Source of the DNA: Galeopsis tetrahit
Taxonomy: Eukaryota > Streptophyta > Magnoliopsida > Lamiales > Lamiaceae
Direction: 5' to 3'
DNA length: 64,000 nucleotides
Assembly (NCBI GenBank): GCA_963675135.1
Contig: OY776122.1
Location: 87,988,472-88,052,471 of the forward strand
In this document: piece by piece, positions 1 through 12,100 of the stretch
Numbering within the stretch: the stretch's first letter is position 1
How the letters are laid out: each line of letters starts with the position of its first letter
The notes under the pieces: model-generated
Databases searched by the model: none
Seen by the model: only the letters and a program-made list of their open reading frames with translations
Told to the model about the DNA's origin: nothing
Made by a program: the position numbers and the translations under genes

Positions 1-158
1 TTTATGGGCATATGAACTATCATATGAGTGTTATAATCTTGCACATTAACACCTCACTGAGGAATTCTCAATAACATTAGTCTAAATAAACAACTAAAAC
101 GAGTGTGGAATATTGCTTCCAACTACAGAATTAGACTATACTGGGAAACATACAGTAC

Positions 159-3100
159 CTTATTCTTGCTAATTGGACCATTTGCCGCAATTTGTGTGTC
201 ATTTTGAGGGGTATAAGGTGATGAATTATGACCAATGCCAAACTCAGTGCGTCTGAAGCCGAACAACTCAGTGAGAATACTTTGGCAAGCTTCACGATGA
301 TTGCAATCAGTCATGTCAGCTGAATGTAACTCTAGAGCTAAAAGCTTCAACAACCAGGCCCTCTACAAAAGAAAGAAGCACAGACTTCATGACAAAGTAA
401 ATAATTCTCATGGGCCAAGCTTAAATCCATTTAAAAAATTTGAACAAATCAATAGAAATAAAGTAGAGAGAGAGAGAGAAGTCATGCACTAGCACTGGGA
501 CATGCACTAACATATAATAAAAATTAATGAATCAGTGTCACACTTGGCATTCATTGCAAAGTGGAACATAATTATAACCATAAATTATAAACACACAAAG
601 TGAGAACTTCAATAAACTTATAGAAGGACAAAATTATTGGTTAATTGAAATTAAAAACCTGATGAAGGGAGCTGATACGAAGTGCCTGGCTGGAAGTCCT
701 CACCGGAAGGGGAGCAACACCAACCGAGTTCAGATGCTAAACATAAGACATTGTCAGGGAAAATAGAACATTAGCCAAACCATGCCCATTGACAATAAAG
801 AGAACTACAAACATCTGGTGGTCGAGGAATACTACCTTAACAAAAAACTGGTACTTTTTAGTAGACAACAAATCCATAGTTGGAGCAGAAGTCAGTGGAT
901 CCACACACATGTCATAAAGGAGCTGCAAAAGGTACTCAACTTAAGCTGAAGGCACATATGTTATCCACATCTTTAAATCATTAAAAAAAACATTTATGGG
1001 AGTTTCGAACCTGAAAACCAAATTCGTGAAGCAAAGCATTGATGTCAGGCTTCGAAAGTTTATCCAATATGTCTAGAATGACCTTCAAACAACTATAATT
1101 GACAAAAGATATAAATCACATCTTTAACATGTATAACAGAAGGAATCAGATTTATCTGCAATAAAAAATTCTTTGATAAATAATTAAGAACCTGTAATGA
1201 AATTTTGGCTGAAGCAATGTCCTTTCAATAGTGCTATCAACGTCAAATTTAAGCAAAAGATGAGCGATATTTGGGGAAGGTCTACTGATATTGTCGATAA
1301 GAAGCTGCATTCAGAAAGATTTCAGCAATTCATAAATGCAGAAAACTAAGAGATTAAAGTTGATGCAACATAAGCAAACGCTTAATGATTAGAACCAGAG
1401 CCAAAAAACTCTTGAATATTCCCCTGTTCTGCGAACATAAATGAAGTTAGGTAAAATGATCCGGACTAAGTATCAGTATATCCAAGATAGTTATCCCTCT
1501 CATTATGGGACACTTAAATATTCTGCCGGGCATTAAAACCTACAATCAGCATATAAGTGCATAAAAAACATAGGCTCCACAATAATCAATACTAGCATCA
1601 GGATCGCCGCTCACATGCTTGCCTGCCACCATGAAATGGCTTCTCACTTGGTGTAGCCCTAAACTTTGGAGTGATGGTAGAGATGCTTTGCAGAACATGA
1701 CAAATTGGTTTCAGCACGAAAAGGAAGACAGAGGTTACACATATGGTAAGATAGCAGGTTGATTCCAATGCATTGGATTTTAAAAAAAAATATTATAGTC
1801 TAATCTAGGTATTATAATACAATAATATCTAGAACTAATCCCTGGTCTCTAGCTTCAAAAGTCTCCATATGATGGAACCAAATGTTAGGTCCTAGATGAA
1901 GTAATAGAGTAGCATTGCTGGCAAAAACAAGAATGAAATTTTTTTAAAAGGGAATTCTTCAAGATTCTTTGAACAATATCGAGATGATACACCTTAAGTT
2001 CAGCTCTCTGACAGATGAAATCTAACGATTAATTAGACAGCTTACTATCTGTAGGAGCTGGGTTCTCATGACTAATTAGGCAGCTTACTAGTAGTTTTTC
2101 TTATAAAAAAAATTGTTACTGCTTGAGGATCATGGCTTATGAGTAGTAAAAGATTATGAGTACTGGATTTTACACAAGTTCAAGTGAATCGGCACATTGC
2201 AGGAAACTGCGACATGTTAGCTTAGTAACCTCATGAGGTACATAAAGTTTCTGATGCTGGAGTTATTGCATTTAGTACACAAAAAATCCGGCCATGGGAC
2301 TATCCACGTTATAAAAACCATACCATGTGAGATTTTTTTAAGATTACAAGCTATGTGCATCCTATATAATCCGCATGACAAGAGTGTATAATTGTCAACC
2401 TATGAGCACATTAAACTTTGATTATGTTATAACCTAATTCTCCCCCCTGATATTTGGTACAGTTCACAATTTGAAATAGCACGAACTAGAAATTGGCTCC
2501 AACACAAACGTTTCTAAGAAAACAAGCTTACTTGCATAATTAGTACACCAGGATCCACACTGCTGTCCTCAATAATTTGACACTCTTCAGATCGTAGCTC
2601 TAGGCAGGCAGCATAATCCTCGATTAAGGCATTTGCAGTATTGGATTTAAGTAGCAATTGTGTGAGGCCAAGCATACGAGAACTGAATCCAACATCACAA
2701 TTAGTATAGTCATCAAGCATTTTCAACTAAAAATTATAATCAAAAGTGAAGACAAGGGGGAGAGAATGGAATCATTGCCTTAGAATACTCAAGATCTTGA
2801 TGGAGCATATCTGGATTTGTGGTTGAAAATCATATCTGACATATTCCAGTAGAGCTACAATTTGATTATGATCTTGAGATAGTATGACATCTAAAGGCTG
2901 CATTAAGAAAAAAATTAGGAAAATTTTCCGTTAAACATCCTGGCCTATAGATGGATGAGGCATCAGAATGAACAAGAAGGAGGGAAAGGTGAATTGACAA
3001 GTCATGCTTGTAAGTTATTCAGAAAAGTCTCATCTCCAAAGGAAGGGCCTAGTATTCAAGGTACCTTATCTACTCAGAGGATGTATACAGAGGTGTCCAT

Positions 3101-6100
3101 CATATGAAATCAAGCTTATTATTATGAAATTACTGTAAGACAAATTAGAATGAAATGAAGAACTCATATATGGAGTCCAAATAATTACACACATTAACAT
3201 TGTTTACACCTTCAAGAAAAAATGTACTGTGTAATTTATTTTTTGTCTCTCAATATGCTTAAATTAGTAAGCTTGGCATGGACATATTGTAATCGTCAGG
3301 GGTTCCATAAGAAATCTGATGTCTAAATCAAGCTTATCCAGTGCACCTCATTAGAGAAACAGAAATTAGACATGTTAACAGACGAATTCTTCCAGAAAAG
3401 GGAGCCTTGCATCCTAAATCCACCATTTAAAGTACTGATTAAACAAGCCTTAGTAGATACTTATGCTGACAAGATTTTTTTTCATAAATACCTGATACAG
3501 AGGGCGCCAGAAATCAGAAACGGTTGAATCTTTTTCCATAACGAGTATAATAATTTCCAAAGAAAGCAGAACAGCCTTTTCGAGGAGTTTCCCATAAGTT
3601 TGATTCGTGAGTTCTGTGATTAGAAAATCAACTCCTGGTAAAACAATACCCATTATATTACGGAACAGGGTTTTCCCGCTCATAAAATCCTGCACGGTGA
3701 CCAACATTACCTCATGAGAAAAGGATCACAGCCGAAACAAATACTAAACTAAAAAATGTATCACTATCAGGCTGCAAGCCAGTAAATTTAAAGAAGTACC
3801 AGACTGAAAATGATAAGCATAGTTTCTTATCCTTTAAGGAAACAAATCACAAGGAACTGCTGTGGCATTTTCAGATTGAAAGACAATGGAAAAGTTCTAA
3901 GATGCTGTCAAACATGATAGGGCAATTCTTTGTCAATGCCAGTGTGTCTTGGTAAAACATGAATAAAAGATACAAATAGAGAGACAATGTATTTGTAAAG
4001 TGATTATTTGAGAAAGCATAGAGTAGTTCTATAGTCTAGCCTGAGTCTTTCCTCAATACTTCTAGAAAGCTATGGTTTGTTGCTGGAGTCCAAATTAGTA
4101 CAATTCCAGAGAATCCAACAGTGACACTCAGCATACATAAGATAGTATGTTAGTGATCGTCTCATGTTGAACAAATTAGTGTAACCTGAATTGGTCACAA
4201 CTTTTCTATATTCTAGTTCTCCACTTTGTAAACTAATCAAACAAACAAGATAAGCACCAACACCAATGTGAGATAAAGATGCATCCAAACAAAGCGTCCA
4301 TGGGTCAGAGATAATTTTTTCAATACCTTTAACAGCAAAAACTACAATTAAGTGGATTATTTAACATCTCTACAATTGATAACACATATATCCTCCACAA
4401 ACTCTCCAGGTAACTGTAACTGAAGCAACGGGGTTCGTAGACTTCTTGCTTCTGTAGTTGTAAGCATTTTACAATGCCAATTAGGTTTGTTTGGATATGA
4501 GCATATGTCCCAATGTTCTTTATATCTCATCCATACTGCTTTATCACTAATGCAATAAACAATTTCTGCCATTTTAAATTGAGCTAGAAGAATAAGAAGC
4601 ATAATTCTTAAAGCAACAACTCCAGATATATCACCCAAAAACTACACATTAAGCAAGGCAACAGCATTAGTTGGTTGAGCTAAAGAACAAGGTCATAAGG
4701 TCAATACCTTCATGACTTCTACAACAGGAAGCTGCATATGAACTGGAGAAGACTGCCCCATCAGTGAAATTTGAGATTGATCAGTAGCAGCATCACTATC
4801 TTCTTCCCCAACATCGTACATGCTCAACATCCTACACAATGATTTGCACATGACATTAAAATAACTTTATTTTTTCAAGACTTCAGTTCAGCATAGTAGC
4901 GTTGACAAAGAAGATATACTACTTATAATGAATATTAAAAATATTACAAATGCATGGGATTTCATGATGAGAATTTAGATAAAGTGCTGAATACATGAAT
5001 CAGTAATAGACTCACATCTGAAAATGCTTAAGACAAGCTACAACTAGTTGCCATTTCTCAGAAAGATCAGCATAGGCTCTCTGCGGGAATGGGCTAAATA
5101 CATGATCATATATAAACCTGAAGATGCCAATGAATCTGACAAAAAAAAAAAGTTGTAAGAGGAAATTTCTCAGAATAAAGAAAAATCACATAATAGATTT
5201 TATTTTATTTGCAAGAACACAGCTTAATGCATTTTTAATAATCAGTACCTACGTCCTCTGTCGCTGACATCCCTTTCCTCAGCAATAAGAATATTTAAGA
5301 GATTGATAAATGATATAGTCGAAGGATACTGCTCTCTCCGAGCTTCAATTTCATTTAACTCATATCTCATATCATAAACCTGCAATGCAAAACCATAGTA
5401 ACTGTGAGGGCAAATAGAAAAGCATCAAGTTCTACGGCAGTCAAGCTTGAGCAAGTAAAGAAAATAAACCATTCATCTTTAAACAATGTATAGAAACAAA
5501 GAGAAATTAACCATTTGAGTACAGAAAATAAGTATCTCAAACCATCTAAACTATCTGATGTTTACGCACAAATATATTACAGTAATAAATAAAATGCAGA
5601 ACAGCCCAGTGCTGTCACCTCAACTTGTCTTTCATTCAAGCAAACATAAAATTTAGTCAAATTAAAGCTCCAAAGGCAAACACGGAGAGTTAAACGAGAA
5701 GACAGGCTATACTAGCCCCTCAGTTAATAAGATCAATTGTTACAAACAGAGATACCAAGTAAGGTACCTGTGTTTCCATTGATTGTCCACCATTTCCAGC
5801 ATTAGGCCCAACAACTACTGGTAAGTCATACTGCTCTAAGTACCTCCAAATTGTATCTTTCATAATAGGAGATACATGGACAAATGAAGTGATGGCATTA
5901 CGCAGTGCACCCTAAAATAAAATACAGATGAAAAAAGACAGTCAGGAGACAACATCTTACCAATGATTGGCCATGGAACAAAGTTAAACTGAGAACATTG
6001 AAGCAGAATAGTCAGAGAGAACCTTGAGATAAGGAGGCACATTCTCATAACTAAGGAGCTTGAACAATGGTTCAATATCAGTAAACCAGTTCTTCCTTTC

Positions 6101-9100
6101 AACTGGATTCCCATTTTCCACAACCTGTATCAAAAAAAAAAAAAAAAAAGGTAAAACTAAAAAGGAACGATAAACAGCCAAATCTTCAGTTTTTGTTTAC
6201 AGAAAAGTAGCTCTGTTCTGTAAAATAATATTTCTTTGGAATGCAAATATGACAAAAAAAAAGTTAAATAAACAGAAAACTGAATCTTAAAAACTTTAGA
6301 GCTGTATTTTGATCTTGTCCTCTGGAGGTAATACAGAAAAAGTAGAGTAAAGTTTAAACCAAGCTTTTTTGAATGATAACCTGTTTTAGAACATTCAAAT
6401 ATGCAACTAGAGCTTTGGCGTCTCCTTCCTGAAACTCCGGTAATAGTGCTCCAGGAGTCTGAAGAGACTGTTTGAACTTTTCTTCATAGATAGACAAACA
6501 GTCAAATAAGGTACTCCACCCAATAGACCGAAATGTTTTCCCTTGAAGCAGCTCAAAAACTTTGGAAGAACCCTCAGGATTACAAGCCTAATTGAAGAAG
6601 CAACACCAAACAAGCAAAATGAATATAACTGAATTGACTTGGTACTTTTCCAAAGCAAGCTTTTCAACCATGGTGTGATGTGTGTTTGGGGGGGTGGGGG
6701 GGCAGAACACCTACCAAGGTACCCAGCATTTTCAAGAATGCCACGAGCGTTTGAAAATTTGTGTGATCCTCACCAGAAAACTTCACAAATGTCCAAATAA
6801 CATCATTACCAGACAGTAGTTCAGGTTCCTTCTGGAGAAAGTGACACAGATTGAGTAAGTGTATCGGGAACTAAATAACACCACAATAATTTAGCATCCT
6901 ACATATCAAAAAAATGTAGACCCAGTGACCCACCTATTTGTTATCACACATTTCATTGCCACCCTTGTCAATAGTATTATAAATAACATGCATAGTCATA
7001 GGCAGAATGTCGAACCACCAGAGATGTCTGATACTCTTAACCACTTTGGGGAGTCAACGGAATCCTTAGAAGAAGTTTGCGATAGAATTAAATATAGAGT
7101 AGCTCTTTGGATGACCGGTCACAAGAGGTTTAAAAATCTTTTTGTAACAGATTTAGCTAGAGACTGGAGTTATGCCCTGTAATTTACATTTGTACTTGAG
7201 TAAGGGATATCTCATCCCTTACACTTTCTACTTTTATAGTAATATTTTAGTTCTCTTATCAAAAAAATATATATGTTTATATACGTTCTCACATTATTAA
7301 AATATGACCTTCACCACCTACATGAAGATCCATCAAATTTATGATAGCTAGTAAAAATTGACCATTGTATCAACTACTCCTTCCATCTCATAATAAATGT
7401 ATTTTTAGACTAAATTTTGCCTCAGAATATTTGTCCTTTCAGCTATTTTCGCCTCATTTCTTCCCAATGTATCCACTTTTAATTATAATGAATATGGTAA
7501 TATGGAGAGAGAAGATTGGAGAGATAAAGATTGATTTAAGGGTAAAATTATGGAGTATATAGTTTAAGTTTCTTTTTTTTTTTTTTTTTTGTGTAAATGA
7601 CTAAAAGGACATTTATTATGAGACGGAGGTGGTATAAGTAAGCAGAATAGATTTCAGAATAACGTGGGTTTTTGTAATTATGCCATAACTCGGTGAGACC
7701 TAACTAATCATAAGATACATTATCACATGACATGTACACATCATGACTCTAATAATTATAGATCCTTAATTTTCTTTGTAGAAATATCTGAACATTTCCA
7801 GGTAGACTCTCTTTCGACGACTGGGGCAGGAAGATTCTATAAGTCTGAGATCTAATTGAACCGAATAGGAAGACTATGCACTAGGACTAATCAAAGTGAT
7901 TAAGAAAGAGTATCAGACATTTAGACTTCAAAACCAAAATGTTTTATTTAACTATAAAAAAGTCTCCACATTATCCCATGCCAAAGCCTTACATGCCTAT
8001 ATTAAACAAAAATGACAACAACAACCTTAAGCAGAACAGATATCAACCAACATAGAAAATGCTACCATAGTATAGAACCAATCCAAGAAATTTGACAGCC
8101 TTGATCAAATACATGAAATATATGTACAAGACAAAACAACAAGAGGGGAAGTAATTTGTGACTTTCACAAAAAAAAAATTTAATATTTGACTTCCAGACA
8201 CTTACTCTTCTTTAAAAAAATAGTACTCACAAGCTAATGACTAACTACAGGCATTATAAAGATTAGATTCTCATCCACAGTATAGACCATAAATAAAGTT
8301 CTAAAGAATTCCCATTTTGGTATATACTATTTACATGAGGAAATAGTAGGCTTACCCGGTAAATTTCACTCACAAACTCCAAAAGGGAGACAAAAGGTTG
8401 CTGCCCAATGTCATAGGTTTCTTGAGGATGGCTACTGCCTTCTATCATCTGGTTATGAGTGCCAGCAGCGCGGTATGGACTAAGCATAGACATAGCCTTC
8501 TCTTTTGTTTCTTTTACCTGCCAGATAATTTTTTAATCAAAGTAGCATGTTCATCATTATCCTAAGTGCAATATATAAAGTGCATGCGTACCCTTCTTAT
8601 AAAGTAACTCCCAACCTATGACATATAAATCCCACATAAATAAATAATCTAATATGTTAGATCTACTAGCTTGGAATGACAGCATCCCAAGTCCCTGACA
8701 ATATCAAACTCTGTTCTCTATATTCGCTAAAAATGTGATGTGTGATTCTGGACAAACTCTAATTCAACCAACCTTGTCCCTTGCTAGTGGATGAGAAAGA
8801 AAGCTCGTCATTAGCTTGTGAAGGTAGGCGTTGTAGACGTAGATCATATCCTCGTCATCATTCTGTAAAAATACACAAAACTGAAGTTGATGGGAAAGCC
8901 AAGGACATGCAAAGTAGAAAAGGTAATCTGGCAGCTATCCTAGCCGACAATATACCACATGATCGTTCAAGATGAACTGACACTTACCAAACTACGAGAA
9001 GGGATAATATAGCTATAAGAAAAAATGGCAACTCAACATATAACAAAGGAAACATCAATCTAAGAAGGAGAAGAAATAGGGGGGAAAAGAACAGAACTAA

Positions 9101-12100
9101 CATCTACATACTTTTTGGAAAGCACCTAACTAATCCAGGTTCCAAAGGGCGAGTTATCATGCAGAATTAAAAACGAATCTGCAAATAAAGACTTGATTCA
9201 GGGGAATAACAAGATATTTTATTGCTTTGGGTTAAACAGTCTGCAGCAAGTTAGTGAGAACAAGGTTCAAGTACACATCCGTCAATTTTCTATCAACTGG
9301 TTTGCAAAGCAGATAACAAAGGCAAAAGATAAAACAGATTTAAGACGAAAAGGATATACTGACAACTCCGGATTATTGATGTATTTGGCCTATCAACTTT
9401 GTTTAAAATAAAATGACTCAATTAAGCACGTCATGTCATAACATTTACAGTTGGAATGGCTAGACAATATAATAAGATAGGTCACACGTGGACTCAAGTA
9501 ACCAAACAAAACTATTCTTAGCTTAATGGTTCAGGAAACACCCAATTCATATCATGTCACAAATTCAAGCACTGATTTATCATAAAACCTAAAACATAAA
9601 CAAACCACAAGCTGCTCCAAACTCAGGAAAACTAATGTTAATCACCAACCTGATAAGCTGCGGAGCGAAGAATCTTATCGAGCCAAAATTGGAAAACATT
9701 ATTGGCAAAAATCATTTCCAAGCACGAGAAAACACTTTTCGTATCATTGGACAAAGTACTAGCTGTTATTTCCTTCGCATCATCTCCATCTTGTACCAAA
9801 ATCAAATGCACAACCCATGCAAGCCTTACACAGTCAACAAAGCCTTCAACTAGAGGATCATTTCCAGCAGTCATCATCTGAAGTGAACATCAAGTAAGGT
9901 TCAGAATAGAAGAGATGGAGATACAATATCAGACAAAGTAGGCATTGTTTATCTTACAATCTCATTAAAGTCACGCCGAAAAGAAGCATCATGAGACAAG
10001 ACCGGAACTTTGTCATGTGCTGTCCTCAAAGCATCTGATACAAAAGCAATGACGAGAGAGAAAAGAAGGCTGTATACAATCTGTACACAAAACATAGAAC
10101 TTCATACCATCAGTAACAAAAGAATAGGAAAAGAAGATTTGAGACAAGAGAAACCATTACAAGTTTCCCATATCATATCAACAGATACTAGTCACTGAGA
10201 GATGGGATTTCCTTTAACACTAGCGGAATCATGTTCCACGTGAATTAGCGATTATAGTGCTTTTGCCAAAACTGAAAACAACAAAAGAACCAGAAGAGCA
10301 TGTTTTCCCAAATTCTGGTTTACTGTTTGGTAAAACTCATTTTACAGAGGTGAATTTGGTATTAGAAACTTTATTCTAAATCTCTATGAATTTCACGGAA
10401 GACCCTTTAAAGAAGTAAGTACTATTTTATCTATATGATCAACTGAGTATACTGCATTCGGGATTGAGTCAACAAGAGCTTGGACGTTATCAAAAAAGGA
10501 GTATCAGGACATTAAATTGTATGTTCTCAGTGTGCATTACATTATAGATCGCTACTGATACATGTCATAAACTAGTGGGATCAGTATTTCTGTGAGACAA
10601 GAATTATGAATTAGTGAAACCGTGAATGGAAGGGAAGGGTATATTAAGCTATGAGTGTGCAGTGTAGTAAAGACCAAGGAAAATATTAGATAATGCCTAA
10701 ATGTGCATGGTTTGAGCAGAAATTAATCTCTTAGGGATTCATACACTTTTAACATCATGGCTATGCGACAACTATAAGAGAATGGCATGCATCTCTAATA
10801 TACAAAGCAATTTATATGAATACAGAAAAGGAGAATAAGGTACCCTGACCTGATGCTTCAAAGAATCCCCACTGTATTCCCCAGCACACTCTCTTAAAGC
10901 AAAAAAAATGTCTTTAACGTCTTTAGAACCTACATGGAGCAAATACGGTCAGTTTATTTATTACAGTTCTTACAAAGATGTCCTGATATCCAAGTTTAGT
11001 TAAAAAATGGATAGAAAAACATATTTTAGGTGTGTTGAATAGTAGAGGAAGACAAAACAGAATACAAAGGTGAAAACTAAGACAGCCTACGTGCTCAGAA
11101 GAAATGATCGCTCAAAGAAAGGGGCAGAGATTAGAGGCCCACATTAAGCAGGGAAAATGTATCCTTAAAAAAGTAAGGGTTTGCAGAGCCAGAGAGCATA
11201 AAGAAAGGGAACGGTTGTTCAGCGGTTACTCAACATAGAATGTGGATAGAGTAGGACAAACTCTAGCATGAGGCTTTAGCTACAGCCCAAATAAGAGATT
11301 AAAAATTATAACTTTGGATGACAGCACTGTAGTAAACATAAAAATACCAGCAAAATATATTGTTTTGAGGCTTACTTGCACGCTCAACCAAAATCGAAAG
11401 AACAAGGCAATGACCAAGAATGAGTCTTTCCCTAGATATTACAGCTTTCCTTTCCACCAGAGCGCCCCTTGAATCAAGAATGTAGCTCTCAGAATTGGGC
11501 CCACCTAAACCTGTTGGGTCTTCTCTTTTCAATTCCTACATAGAAAGGAGAAGATGATGATGATGATGATGATGATAAACCTAATGAAGATAATAATGAA
11601 GAAGCAGATTAAGAAACGACTAAGATGATGAACAAAAACATGGTAACAAAAAGTGGGAAAATTACAGAAAACGTAATGTAGAAGGCTTGTGAAACAAAAA
11701 TAGTAATGTCTTAAGAATATTATTACAAGAAATTAATACATCTTTTTCTACCAATATCATTGTTGTACTTAGGTCAACTAACTAATTCATGATAACCCAA
11801 ACTGGTTTATAATGAATACCGGTTAGTTTTACGTACAATGTCAATACTTAGAATCTCTTACAGCAACTACTTTCACAAACGCTGTCAGCTTGAGATAGAT
11901 GCTGAAAGTCACAGATAAAAAGCTTTTACATCCAGGTCCTTAATGTACTTCACAAGTACAAGAGAACACGTTTTGAGCTTTGACATGGTGAAATTGCATC
12001 ATTTCCAATTTAAGAAACTCAAAATAAAAAAGACAGCAAAACAAATAAACACAGCTAAGTTCAATAATATGACTAGGAATCACAAGAATACTATAATATA

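Noticed and set aside
4070..4638. Independent gene inside NUP205 intron 18
   Set aside because: Two short open stretches without recognisable domain, start context or splice sites; kept only as a note.
6685..6705. G-quadruplex-like G-run beside NUP205 exon 12
   Set aside because: GGGGGGGTGGGGGGG is a simple low-complexity tract in the intron, without further support for a functional role.
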